From CAYTPI01 sp964439625 (GTDB lineage: Bacteria > Chloroflexota > Anaerolineae > Aggregatilineales > UBA3940), in NCBI GenBank assembly GCA_964439625.1, contig CAYTPI010000007.1:1-64000 (forward strand): a DNA stretch of 64,000 bases, in the 5' to 3' direction. How positions within the stretch are numbered: the first letter of the stretch is position 1; every line of letters starts with the position of its first letter. The translations under genes and the position numbers were made by a program. This document shows positions 16,810-25,556 of the stretch, piece by piece. A model generated the notes under the pieces. That model ran no database searches, was not told the DNA's origin, and was given only the letters and a program-made list of their open reading frames with translations.

Positions 16810-18084
16810 GTGAAGCATCTCAAATGGCTTATTACGCCTATTATCGCTCTTGTCGCATTAATAATTGCCTATGAACCGGGCCACGCCTGTGGCGGTCTGT
16901 TCTGCCAGAACTCGCCAGTTGATCAAAATGCTGAGCGCATTATCTTCACCCAGAACGATGATGGCACCATCACAACCCTCGTTGAAATTCAGTATACAGG
17001 CTCCGCCCCTGATTTTTCATGGATACTGCCGATCCCTGTGCCAATCGGTGAGGATGATCTCGCAGTACCAGAGACCGGTGTCGCAGCGCTCGACGAGCTC
17101 GAAACAATCACCGCCCCCGTGATCATCCCGCCGCCTATCCCAGAATGCGCCAATATCATGTTTGAAGCCGTTCCAGAGGAGGCTATGGCAGACGGTGTTG
17201 AAGTCTTTGCATCGGGTGAGGTTGGCCCCTTCAGCTACGATGTTATTGGCTCGGAAGACCCTCGAGCCTTGATCGCATGGCTGCGAGATAATGAATATCG
17301 CGTCACGCAGGAAATGGAACCCCTGATCAATGTCTACGTTGAAGAAGAGTTTGCCTTCATCGCGATGCAGTTATTACCGGATGAGACCGTAGACAGCATC
17401 AAGCCAATCGAGATTACTTACCCAGCCGAAACGCCCATGATCCCACTACGCTTGACGGCTGTTGCCGCCAACCCAGACATGCGGATTTTGACATGGGTCT
17501 TCGCTGAGGAACAGGCCGTGCCAACCAACTACGCCCATTTTGAAATCCCCAATGAGGACATCACGTTTTTCACCTTTGGGGGCAATAACTATCGTCAGAT
17601 CATCGGTGAATATGCGGATCGCACTAATGGGCAAGGCTTTATCACCGAATATGCGGCCCCAACAACTGAGTTAGCGGCCACCGACCCCTTGCTGGTTGAA
17701 TACGCATCTAATCACAGCTACGTCACACGTCTCAGTACGGTTATCTCCCCAGAGGAAATGACCGTTGACCCGGAGTTCGGCTACGATCCGCAGCGGTCTA
17801 ACGTGTCCAACGTCCGCGATTTGTCACAAATGTCGGGCTTGTATGACTGTGAAAAAGAGCCAATCCCGCAGGAAATTGAACAGATTGAGCCACCTTCTGC
17901 TTCCGGTGAAGTCAGCATCAATCCTGTTGATACTACCGAACGAGATGACGCGATTGTTGTAGAGCAGTCAAATGACGCTCCATCCCAAGGGCTAATAGCC
18001 GCAGTAATCGGTTTTGGCGGATTGGTTATCATTGGAAGTATCGCTTTTATAGCTAATGCATTGAGTTCAAACAAGCAAGCGTAA
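16810..18084 (+). CDS. DUF2330 domain protein, exported and membrane-anchored, 424 aa
   Basis: A signal-type helix (residues 4-21) ends at EPGHACGGLFC. The DUF2330 domain follows with its typical early segment NAERIIFTQNDDGTI and SWILPIPVPIG. The C-terminal region is Ser/Glu-rich and leads to a second membrane helix (LIAAVIGFGGLVIIGSIAFI) with a short basic tail. The protein is therefore extracytoplasmic and held at both ends or at the C-terminus. The family function is unknown. The start has AAGGAAG a few bases before a GTG. It is likely followed by the GT39 gene as a separate unit. Confidence 0.82.
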   Translation: MKHLKWLITPIIALVALIIAYEPGHACGGLFCQNSPVDQNAERIIFTQNDDGTITTLVEIQYTGSAPDFSWILPIPVPIGEDDLAVPETGVAALDELETITAPVIIPPPIPECANIMFEAVPEEAMADGVEVFASGEVGPFSYDVIGSEDPRALIAWLRDNEYRVTQEMEPLINVYVEEEFAFIAMQLLPDETVDSIKPIEITYPAETPMIPLRLTAVAANPDMRILTWVFAEEQAVPTNYAHFEIPNEDITFFTFGGNNYRQIIGEYADRTNGQGFITEYAAPTTELAATDPLLVEYASNHSYVTRLSTVISPEEMTVDPEFGYDPQRSNVSNVRDLSQMSGLYDCEKEPIPQEIEQIEPPSASGEVSINPVDTTERDDAIVVEQSNDAPSQGLIAAVIGFGGLVIIGSIAFIANALSSNKQA

Positions 18085-18156
18085 TCAAATCTGGGCAGGT
18101 GGGGGAGACGTAGTACAATCTTGGCCTGAACTTATTCCGACACTTCCCCACCACTC

Positions 18157-20544
18157 ATGAAAAAACTCTCTGGCTTGTTGTGTGCCTTACTGTTGGTTGT
18201 CTTTTTTGGGCTGGCACTTGGTAGTGCCCTGCAAAAATCGCCGACCTTTGACGAAGGTTTTTATATCGCCCGCGGATGGTCGTTCTGGAGAACTGGCCGT
18301 TTGTTTATCCTAGGTCATCCACCCTTCAATGATGTGCTTGCTGGTGCGGGGCTTTTACTCGAACCTAACTTACCTAGTCCTCCATCCCTTGATGGCTGGC
18401 GCACGGGTGACTCGCTGCTATTCAGCCGCGATCTACTTTGGAACCAAGGCCTTAATACGGATCGCTTGCTGCTATTGGCCCGCCTTCCGTTTATTTGGTT
18501 GGGGATGCTGCTTGGTGCCCTCATTTGGCGTTGGGCACATGAAGACTATGGGCAGGCAAGCGCCGTTGTCGCCCTGATGCTGTTTATCCTGTCGCCTAAC
18601 ATCTTAGCGCATACACGGTTGGCGACAACGGATCTCGGCGTCGCTGCTTGGTATGTTGCTGCATTGTATACTTGGGTGCAGTTCTTGCGAAAGCGTCACG
18701 TCAAGTGGTTACTCGCCACGAGTGTAATGTTTGGGCTGGCCCAAGCCTCGAAATTCTCCGCCGTCCTCCTGATGCCAACCCTCGCCCTAATGACTCTCGT
18801 CGTTGCATGGCGCAGCGGCAGTCTGATTGCTCGTTCTGCTCATGGCTTGACGAGCATCATGGTGCGCCTTGATCGGCAAAAAATTGGTTGGTTCGTCAAT
18901 AGCTTGATCGCGCTGTTGCTGATGGGCTTACTCAGCTTGTTTGTGCTTTGGGCGGCGCACCTCTTCACCCTGAGACCCTTTGCCGAAGACATGTACATCG
19001 GGCAATTTATGCACTTTCTCTTCGAGGCTGCAGATGGACATCGCGCGTACTTACTGGGACGCTTCTCTCAAGCTGGATGGTGGTACTACCATCTGGTGAC
19101 GTTGGCTGTTAAGCTGCCCATTCCGACGCTGCTGATGTTGATTATGGCGACAGTCTTGGCGGTTGGCAGACGCATGCCTCATAGAGAATGGTATATCGTT
19201 TTTCCCGCCCTGTTTTATCTAGGGTTATCCTTGTTATCTTCGTTGAACGTTGGTATCCGCTACTTACTGCCGATGCTGCCGCTATTGTTTATATTCAGTT
19301 CACGTGTGGCGGCCTTGCCGATTAAGTCCGGTTGGTTGCGGCCCGTTGTATTGGGTAGTCTGGCCTTATCGCTGATTGGGCTGCATGTTTTACGCTTCCC
19401 AGATTACATCTCGTTCTTCAATATTGCTGTTGGCGGGCCGCGTCTGGGTTATCAGATCATTGCCGACTCCAATGTTGATTGGGGCCAAGACCTGCCTGCT
19501 CTGGCTGACTATGTTTCAGAAACAACCGAGCAGCCAATTTATCTGAGTTACTTCGGGCAAGCAGACCCAGCCTATTACGGTATTGACTACGTTCCCCTGC
19601 CAGCGTGGCCCCCAGAGCCAGACCTTGACCCATTCCACCCGCTCGCCCCTGAACCCGGTCTGTATGCCATCAGTGTATCGAACTTGCTTGGGCTTCAACT
19701 GTACGACACAGAAGCATTCGGCTATTTTCGCACGCGCCAGCCAGAGACCCGTATCGGTGACAGTATTTTTGTTTACCGTGTCACATCTGATGATTATCCA
19801 TTTACGTCGTCCGAGTTGGCCAGTGTTAACAGCGACAATCAACCTGTGCAAGCATCTGTATGGTTTGCGCAATGCCTGCCCCCAAATGATGTCGTCGCTG
19901 AAGAAGCACTGGGTGTGCTTGCGGGTGTTAAAGACTTCGATCTGTATTACATTGATTGCCTCAACAACCTACCCAAGTATCCTGGTACAGGTTGGTTGCT
20001 CTTACCTGATGGAGTCGAGCCAATAGTAAATATTGGTACCGCTGACTTTGTCAGTCGGGCAGAGGATGGCACAGTTGACTATCGAGCATGGCAAATTACG
20101 CAGTTGCCAAGGCCACCGCGCTCAAACATAGAGTTTCCATCTGTTGCTGTCCCATTACCTATCGCAGGCACCATCGAACTATTGGGTTATGACATACTCG
20201 AGCAAGCACTATACCAAGCTGGAGATACAATCAGGTTACAGGTTTGGTGGCGCGTCCGAGAGCCATCTGAGCCCGGTATCTCGTTATTCGCCCACATCTT
20301 AACCCCCGAAGGCACTCTAGCAAGTGGCGCTGATGCCTTGGGCGTTGTGGTGGAAGACTGGGAACCAGATCTCACTTTTGTTCAGCAACATACCTTTACA
20401 TTAGCTGAATCGGTACAGCCCGGTGTCCATACCATCACGGTGGGGTTGTACTCAACGGCAACTGGGGAAAGATACGCAATCTCTGAGACGGCTGAACGCG
20501 TTGTGGATCGGATCGTCTTGCAGAATATTGAAATCGAGGAGTAG
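18157..20544 (+). CDS. GT39-type membrane glycosyltransferase with C-terminal beta domain, 795 aa
   Basis: This is a polytopic GT-C enzyme. The first helix is followed by the acidic loop motif TFDEGFYIARGWS, whose Asp-Glu pair is the likely catalytic site. About ten more helices run to residue 420. It would use a polyprenyl-phosphate sugar to glycosylate lipid or protein on the outer face. After the membrane part comes a long extracytoplasmic region. The last 110 residues (GDTIRLQVWWRV to VGLYSTATGERY) form a beta domain also seen at the ends of the two GT39 proteins at 49946 and 52027. The substrate is unknown. Confidence 0.82.
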   Translation: MKKLSGLLCALLLVVFFGLALGSALQKSPTFDEGFYIARGWSFWRTGRLFILGHPPFNDVLAGAGLLLEPNLPSPPSLDGWRTGDSLLFSRDLLWNQGLNTDRLLLLARLPFIWLGMLLGALIWRWAHEDYGQASAVVALMLFILSPNILAHTRLATTDLGVAAWYVAALYTWVQFLRKRHVKWLLATSVMFGLAQASKFSAVLLMPTLALMTLVVAWRSGSLIARSAHGLTSIMVRLDRQKIGWFVNSLIALLLMGLLSLFVLWAAHLFTLRPFAEDMYIGQFMHFLFEAADGHRAYLLGRFSQAGWWYYHLVTLAVKLPIPTLLMLIMATVLAVGRRMPHREWYIVFPALFYLGLSLLSSLNVGIRYLLPMLPLLFIFSSRVAALPIKSGWLRPVVLGSLALSLIGLHVLRFPDYISFFNIAVGGPRLGYQIIADSNVDWGQDLPALADYVSETTEQPIYLSYFGQADPAYYGIDYVPLPAWPPEPDLDPFHPLAPEPGLYAISVSNLLGLQLYDTEAFGYFRTRQPETRIGDSIFVYRVTSDDYPFTSSELASVNSDNQPVQASVWFAQCLPPNDVVAEEALGVLAGVKDFDLYYIDCLNNLPKYPGTGWLLLPDGVEPIVNIGTADFVSRAEDGTVDYRAWQITQLPRPPRSNIEFPSVAVPLPIAGTIELLGYDILEQALYQAGDTIRLQVWWRVREPSEPGISLFAHILTPEGTLASGADALGVVVEDWEPDLTFVQQHTFTLAESVQPGVHTITVGLYSTATGERYAISETAERVVDRIVLQNIEIEE

Positions 20545-20549
20545 CTACC

Positions 20550-20933
20550 ATAGATGTCGCAAAACTTGATGCAGCACGGCCTAGACTTGAGAGCGAACGT
20601 AACATCTGGATGGCAACTTTACGAACAGATCGCCGCCCGCACCTTGTGCCAATTTGGTTCGTTTGGTTCGATGATAAGATCTGGATCAGCACACTGCCCA
20701 ACACAGTCAAAGTAAAGAATTTGCGTCAGAATAATCACATCGCAGTATCACTGGAAGATGGCAATAAACCAATCATATTTGAAGGAACGGCAAGCATCCA
20801 CCTTGACTACCGCCAAGTTCCCAAAGCGATGTTAGCTATTTTTTTGAAGAAATATGATTGGGGTATCCCAACAGACACAGACGCTGGCTACTGCATCATT
20901 GAGATACAGCCGGACCGCGTACTCTCTTGGTGA
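20550..20933 (+). CDS. Pyridoxamine 5'-phosphate oxidase-like (PPOX/F420-type) protein, apparently starting at ATA
   Basis: This is a split-barrel flavin- or F420-binding protein. The family signature NIWMATLRTDRRPHLVPIWF is followed by the usual strands and ends in DRVLSW. An ATG at 20610 would delete the first strand and helix. The residues before it (DVAKLDAARPRLESER) match family N-termini. The only plausible start in that frame is an ATA at 20550, eight bases after GAGGAG (536-541 in 20 kb numbering). It is unclear whether this is a true AUA start or a small sequence error. The 3' end of the GT39 gene lies six bases before it. Confidence 0.7.
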   Translation: MDVAKLDAARPRLESERNIWMATLRTDRRPHLVPIWFVWFDDKIWISTLPNTVKVKNLRQNNHIAVSLEDGNKPIIFEGTASIHLDYRQVPKAMLAIFLKKYDWGIPTDTDAGYCIIEIQPDRVLSW

Positions 20934-21003
20934 CATTTCTTGCCTACAGCGTTGATATAGCTAAAATCAACGTTCACAGTCTACAAACCCGTGGAATAGA
21001 AGT

Positions 21004-21861
21004 ATGAAGCGCAGATCGCCTCTGAACTCCATTTTGGTCTTGATACTGGCACCTGCCGCTGTCGCAATTGTTGTCACACTGGTCGTGCTGAACATCTGGG
21101 ATCGGCAGCAAGGGCCGCGCGAGCGCGTGGTAATGCTGCCCACCGAAAGCAGCACATCCCAGCCGGCTGGGCCTGGCATCAATAATACCGTTGATGTTGA
21201 AGCGCCCAACACCAACGCAGGGGATACGCAAAACGTGGAGAGTGAAGCAGACAGCGAAGCGCCCAGTGATGAAGAAACTGCACCGGTGCCAATCGGTGAT
21301 TGCGAAAACCCAACGCATGTTGTACAAGTGGGACAGACCTTAGGGATACTAAGCGAAGAGTATGGCGTTTCGCTTGATGAACTCACCGAGATTAACCGCC
21401 AAGCGGATCCTACTTTTAACCCAGACTTTATTTCTGTTGGTCAAATTGTGATCATTCCAGAGTGCGGCATTCCGACGCCCACGCCGACGCCCACATCAAC
21501 AGCTACGGCTGAGCCAACGCTGCTGCCCACCGCAACCGACGCCCCGGCTGGTGAAATTGACGTTGAAATCACACGGGTTCTCAGCCCCGGTGACATCACC
21601 CGTGAGGCGGTTGAAATCGTTAATCGTGGTGCACCGGTGGATTTGGAAGGTTGGCGTATCTCCGGTGGGCGCAATTTACAGTACGAATTCCCAGGCTTTC
21701 GTCTCTTCTCTGAAGGCGCTGTGACTGTCTACACCGGAGTAGGACAAAATTCACCCATCGAGCTCTATTGGGGCCGAACTGAACCAGTCTGGGAGACAGA
21801 CAGCACAGTCGAACTGCTGGATGCTGAGGGCGAAGTCGTCAGTGAATTTGAGGTTCAATAA
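21004..21861 (+). CDS. LysM and lamin-tail domain protein, 285 aa
   Basis: An N-terminal membrane helix (residues 9-30) anchors an extracytoplasmic protein. An acidic linker leads to a LysM domain (HVVQVGQTLGILSEEYGVSL to QIVIIPEC), which binds peptidoglycan. A Pro/Thr repeat linker (about PTPTPTPTSTAT) follows, then a lamin-tail-like beta domain (EIDVEITRVLSPGDITREAV to FEVQ) with the NRG and DLEGWRISGG features of that fold. It should sit at the wall as a binding or structural protein. It has no visible catalytic residues. It is followed at once by an M23 peptidase. Confidence 0.8.
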   Translation: MKRRSPLNSILVLILAPAAVAIVVTLVVLNIWDRQQGPRERVVMLPTESSTSQPAGPGINNTVDVEAPNTNAGDTQNVESEADSEAPSDEETAPVPIGDCENPTHVVQVGQTLGILSEEYGVSLDELTEINRQADPTFNPDFISVGQIVIIPECGIPTPTPTPTSTATAEPTLLPTATDAPAGEIDVEITRVLSPGDITREAVEIVNRGAPVDLEGWRISGGRNLQYEFPGFRLFSEGAVTVYTGVGQNSPIELYWGRTEPVWETDSTVELLDAEGEVVSEFEVQ

Positions 21862-21862
21862 G

Positions 21863-22774
21863 ATGAAGCGCTACTTACTCGCCCTAACATTCACCGTAGC
21901 AACTTTAATGCTAACGGCACCGCGCGAGGTAGCCGCAGCCCCTGCATCACCACAGCTAGAGATAATCGTCACGCCCAAAGAACTGACTCCGGCACAGGCT
22001 GGCATGGTAATGATCACAGGTGGGTACCCACTAAATGTCAATGTGATGATGGCTGGTGAACCACTTAATGTGTTCTGGTCAGGCGATTCATATGATGCCG
22101 TGTTTTCATTTGGGTTTGATGCTGAGCCAGCCCAACATGTGATCGAAACACGTGTTGTTGATCCCTTAACGGGTATTGAATTAACTCAGACGGATACGGT
22201 TGAAGTGATCGAGTTCATCTATCAAAGAGAGTCGCTCGCGATAGGGATCCCGTTACTGCCACTACTCGAAGAAGAGGTAAATGCCAACAACACACAACGG
22301 CTCGAAGAGATTTATGCCATTCAACCCGATCAAATCGGGTTAGACTGGCCCTTTGTTCTCCCACTGCGTAATACACGCATTCAGGCCCGCTTCGGTAACG
22401 AACGCTCCTATAATGCTGGCGTTTTCCGGAGTAACCATGACGGGGTTGATTTCCAATCAACCTTTGGTGATCCGGTCTTTGCGACAGCGGGTGGGGTAGT
22501 AGTTGCCGCTGAGATGCTCGATATCCATGGCAATCTAATTATCATTGATCATGGAAACGGGATTCAATCAGGGTATGCGCACCTGCGCGAGATAAATGTT
22601 GCCCCAGGTGAGATTGTACAGCAAGGGCAGTTGATCGGGCAGGTAGGGTCAACTGGGCGTTCCGAAGGCCCACATCTGCACTTTATGATCATTATTGAGG
22701 GCAACGTCGTCGACCCTATCCACTGGATGGAACTGATTCCCGGTTACATTCCACCACAAGAACTCTTTGGTTAA
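21863..22774 (+). CDS. M23-family metallopeptidase, secreted, 303 aa
   Basis: The signal peptide is MKRYLLALTFTVATLMLTAP with a likely cleavage after AAA. The M23 domain covers about residues 165-303. Its zinc ligands are the His and Asp of SNHDGVDFQ and the HLH motif near the end (GPHLHFMI). Members cut peptidoglycan cross-bridges or stems, so this is a wall hydrolase. The ATG lies one base after the stop of the LysM gene (TAAGATG), so the two are coupled. A strong terminator follows. Confidence 0.88.
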   Translation: MKRYLLALTFTVATLMLTAPREVAAAPASPQLEIIVTPKELTPAQAGMVMITGGYPLNVNVMMAGEPLNVFWSGDSYDAVFSFGFDAEPAQHVIETRVVDPLTGIELTQTDTVEVIEFIYQRESLAIGIPLLPLLEEEVNANNTQRLEEIYAIQPDQIGLDWPFVLPLRNTRIQARFGNERSYNAGVFRSNHDGVDFQSTFGDPVFATAGGVVVAAEMLDIHGNLIIIDHGNGIQSGYAHLREINVAPGEIVQQGQLIGQVGSTGRSEGPHLHFMIIIEGNVVDPIHWMELIPGYIPPQELFG

Positions 22775-22780
22775 AACATA

Positions 22781-22810
22781 AGCAGGTCAATTTGCAAAGG
22801 TTGACCTGCT
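22781..22810. terminator. Intrinsic terminator between convergent genes
   Basis: A perfect 10-base stem pairs AGCAGGTCAA (22781-22790) with TTGACCTGCT (22801-22810). It lies between the M23 peptidase and the convergent yceI. Confidence 0.7.
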
Positions 22811-22833
22811 CGTAATGCATAGGCTATCGATGT

Positions 22834-23373
22834 CTAGGCTGTGTCGGCTTCCGCCTGCTTGATGATCTCAACCTCAAGCTCAATCTTGATTTCTTCCCCA
22901 ACCAGAACACCACCTGTTTCAAGGACTTGGTTCCATGTTAAACCCCAGTCCGTGCGGTTAAGTATGCCTTTGGCCTCAAAACCAGCAGCTGACTGCCCCC
23001 ACGGAGACATCGCCATACCATTGTAGACTACGTCAAGTGTCACGGGCTTAGTTACATCCTTGATCGTCAGATCACCCGTCAACTTGGCGGTTGTGTCACC
23101 TGTCGCTTCAACGTTGGTGCTCTTGAATGTCATTTTCGGGTATTTCTCAGCGTCGAAGAAATCAGGCGACTTCAGGTGAGCATCGCGCTTATCGTCGCGG
23201 GTGCTGATGCTGCTCATATCAACTGTGATGTCTACGGTAGTCTCAGAGGGATTATCTTCATCAAACTCAACAGTGCCTTCAAAATCGTTAAACTCACCGC
23301 GCACTGTTGAAATCATCATGTGCCGTGCTGAAAACTGAACGCGAGTGTGGGCTGGGTCTATTTGCCATGTCAT
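22834..23373 (-). CDS. yceI: YceI-family lipid-binding protein, 179 aa
   Basis: The protein shows the whole YceI lipocalin-like fold. It opens with TWQIDPAHTRVQFSARHMM and VRGEFNDFEGTV, then HLKSPDFFDAEKYPKMTF, and ends with LNRTDWGLTWN. Family members bind isoprenoid lipids such as polyprenyl chains. There is no signal peptide, so it is probably cytoplasmic. AAGGAG lies upstream of the ATG. A marR gene is directly upstream on the same strand, a common pairing, and both have the same candidate operator. Confidence 0.9.
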   Translation of the reverse strand: MTWQIDPAHTRVQFSARHMMISTVRGEFNDFEGTVEFDEDNPSETTVDITVDMSSISTRDDKRDAHLKSPDFFDAEKYPKMTFKSTNVEATGDTTAKLTGDLTIKDVTKPVTLDVVYNGMAMSPWGQSAAGFEAKGILNRTDWGLTWNQVLETGGVLVGEEIKIELEVEIIKQAEADTA

Positions 23374-23405
23374 AGGGTGCGTCTCCTTAATAGTAAGCCG
23401 AAAAT

Positions 23406-23429
23406 ACTTCGATGTTAAAGTGTTTGGTT
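23406..23429 (-). promoter_or_regulatory. Candidate MarR operator, yceI copy
   Basis: The bases ACTTCGATGTTAAAGTGTTT and the four after them match the copy in front of marR (23923-23946) at about 19 of 24 positions. It lies 33-56 bases upstream of the yceI ATG. Confidence 0.5.
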
Positions 23430-23463
23430 AAAAAAATTTAAGCAGTTTAGACTGTCAAACAGT

Positions 23464-23916
23464 TTATTGACGCTTTTTTGTGCCAAGTATTTTACACAAA
23501 GTGCCAAGCTGATTCTGCTCCTCTTCCGTCAAGATTGCCATCTCTGCGCTGATAACGTCAACGTGTTTAGGAAATATCTTGCTGATTAAATTGTGCCCCT
23601 CCTCGGTCAGATGGATGATGATCTGGCGACGGTCTTCGGTATCTCGTTCACGACAAACAAGCCCGCGTTTCTGAAGATTGTCAATCACCGTAGTGACGTT
23701 GCCGCTACTCTTGAGAATCTTCTGTGCAATATCGCCTAAACACAACGGCCCAAGATGATACAATGCTTCAAGCGTACCAAATTGGCTGATCGTCAAGTTG
23801 TTCTCAGTTGGCACCTGCATAACGCGGGTCATCATTGAGTCACTTGCACGGGTCAGCTTGATAAACGCATTTAACGCGGTAACTTCTTGCTTACTGCCTT
23901 TGTATTTTGTGCCCAT
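23464..23916 (-). CDS. MarR-family transcriptional regulator, 150 aa
   Basis: The protein has the winged-helix DNA-binding domain of the MarR family. The early helices (AFIKLTRASDSMMTRVM) serve in dimerisation. The recognition region runs from LTISQFGTLEALYHLG through KILKSSGNVTTVIDNLQKRGL to the wing CRERDTEDRRQIIIHLT. The ligand is unknown. A sequence shared with the yceI upstream region lies seven bases before its ATG, which fits self-repression and control of yceI. Confidence 0.9.
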   Translation of the reverse strand: MGTKYKGSKQEVTALNAFIKLTRASDSMMTRVMQVPTENNLTISQFGTLEALYHLGPLCLGDIAQKILKSSGNVTTVIDNLQKRGLVCRERDTEDRRQIIIHLTEEGHNLISKIFPKHVDVISAEMAILTEEEQNQLGTLCKILGTKKRQ

Positions 23917-23922
23917 CTAACT

Positions 23923-23946
23923 ACTTCGATATTGAACTATTTGATA
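23923..23946 (-). promoter_or_regulatory. Candidate MarR operator, marR copy
   Basis: ACTTCGATATTGAACTATTT followed by a second GATATTGA forms a repeated half-site. It lies seven bases upstream of the marR start and matches the yceI copy. Confidence 0.5.
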
Positions 23947-24006
23947 TTGAGATTAACAGTGCATCTTTCAAGTTACAACACACCCATACCTATTCTGATA
24001 CAAATC

Positions 24007-24034
24007 AAACGAGGCTGCCACCGCAGCCCCGTTT
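24007..24034 (-). terminator. Intrinsic terminator of the gatB operon
   Basis: AAACGAGGCTGC and GCAGCCCCGTTT form a 12-base stem with one mismatch and a four-base loop. It is followed by a T-rich tail on the minus strand. Confidence 0.6.
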
Positions 24035-24060
24035 CTTCATCGTATTTACAGGGACACAAG

Positions 24061-25530
24061 TTAGTCGCGCAGGGCATCGAGGCGCTCCCGCAGCATTTGG
24101 CTCACAACACCAGCATTGGCCTTGCCACGTGTCTCCCGCATTACTTGACCAACAAACCAGCCAATGATGCTGTCCTTACCACCAACGTAGGTCGCAACCT
24201 CATCCGGGTTGTTCGCAATAACCGCCTCGACGATTGCCTCAAGTGCTGATGTATCGCTGATTTGCGCCAGACCACGCTCGTCAACGATTTTTGCGGGTGT
24301 CTTACCCGTCTCAATCATCTCATTAAAGACATCTTTAGCTGTGTTGCTATTGATGACATCCTTCTCTGTCAGTGCAATCAATTCAACCAGATTTTCAGGC
24401 GGAACGTTGCCTGCGACGTCTTCAATGGTGCGCGTATTATCTTCATTTAAATACCGGAAAATCTCAGTGGTTACCCAATTAGCGACCTTCTGCGGATCGC
24501 CATCAGCTTCAACAGCTTTTTGGAAATATTCAGCAATTGCTTTTGTATCGACAATATCACCTGCATCGTCACGAGATAAGCCATACTCTTCTGTAAAGCG
24601 TTTGTAGTATAAGTCTGGCAGGGCGGGTAATTCTGCTCGAACCGTTTCAATCCAATCTTTGCCGATCATCAATGGTGGCAAGTCTGGCTCAGGGAAGTAG
24701 CGGTAGTCGTGCGCTTCTTCCTTACTGCGCTGGGGGCGCGTCTTCCCGGTTGAGTCGTCAAAGCCCATTGTCTGCTGCAGGACACGTTCACCGTTCTTGA
24801 CCAATTTGATCTGGCGCTCAATCTCATACTCTGATGCGCGTACCAAGGATCGAATAGAGTTTAAGTTCTTGACTTCAGTACGTATATCGGAAAGGGGAGC
24901 GCCGACTTCGCGTACAGAGATATTAGCCTCAAAGCGCAGCACACCTTTACTCATATCGCCGTGATTCACACCAAGGTACACCAAAATAGAGCGCAGTTTG
25001 CGAGCATATACTTCAACCTCTTCCGGTGTGCGGAAGTCTGGTTCCGTGACGATTTCGAGCAACGGTACGCCTGCTCGGTTGAGATCAACAAGACTGTACT
25101 TGCCCTCATGGAATGTTTTACCTGTGTCTTCTTCCATGTGCGCTCGGTTGATGCGGATGCGCTTGGTGACGTACCCAGCGGCATTATCCGCTGGTACTTC
25201 GATGTCAATCCAACCGTTGGTTGCAATCGGGTAGTTGTATTGTGTGATCTGGTAACCCTTTGGCAAATCCGGATAGAAGTACAATTTACGGTCGAACATA
25301 TTGAATGGGTTGATCTGGCAGTTGAGTGCCAACCCGACCATCATGGCATATTCGACAGCCTTCTTGTTGATAACAGGCAGCGTGCCTGGCTGAGCTGTAT
25401 CTACTTCATTTACAGCCGTGTTTGGGGCAGCAGAAGTACTATCGACGACTGGGCTAGAGCAAAACATCTTTGAGCCTGTCAACAACTCTGCATGTGTTTC
25501 TAACCCGATAACGGCTTCATAATCAGCCAT
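24061..25530 (-). CDS. gatB: Aspartyl/glutamyl-tRNA amidotransferase subunit B, 489 aa
   Basis: GatB is the kinase-like tRNA-binding subunit of GatCAB, which amidates Asp-tRNA(Asn) or Glu-tRNA(Gln). It starts with YEAVIGLETHAELLTGSKMFC, has the YFYPDLPKGYQITQYNYPI signature, and ends in a YqeY-like tail (GVVSQMLRERLDAL). Its length is normal. The presence implies indirect charging of one or both tRNAs. gatA and gatC are not in the window. GAAGGAA precedes the ATG. It is last in a run with the TPR and GGCT-like genes. Confidence 0.95.
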   Translation of the reverse strand: MADYEAVIGLETHAELLTGSKMFCSSPVVDSTSAAPNTAVNEVDTAQPGTLPVINKKAVEYAMMVGLALNCQINPFNMFDRKLYFYPDLPKGYQITQYNYPIATNGWIDIEVPADNAAGYVTKRIRINRAHMEEDTGKTFHEGKYSLVDLNRAGVPLLEIVTEPDFRTPEEVEVYARKLRSILVYLGVNHGDMSKGVLRFEANISVREVGAPLSDIRTEVKNLNSIRSLVRASEYEIERQIKLVKNGERVLQQTMGFDDSTGKTRPQRSKEEAHDYRYFPEPDLPPLMIGKDWIETVRAELPALPDLYYKRFTEEYGLSRDDAGDIVDTKAIAEYFQKAVEADGDPQKVANWVTTEIFRYLNEDNTRTIEDVAGNVPPENLVELIALTEKDVINSNTAKDVFNEMIETGKTPAKIVDERGLAQISDTSALEAIVEAVIANNPDEVATYVGGKDSIIGWFVGQVMRETRGKANAGVVSQMLRERLDALRD

Positions 25531-25556
25531 ATGTTTCCTTCATGTATAGTCTTGAA

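Noticed and set aside
20950..20972. A terminator after the PPOX gene
   Set aside because: CGTTGAT and ATCAACG can pair, but the stem is short and there is no T-run.
21474..21515. A tandem DNA repeat
   Set aside because: The repeated ACGCCC units simply encode the Pro/Thr linker of the LysM protein.
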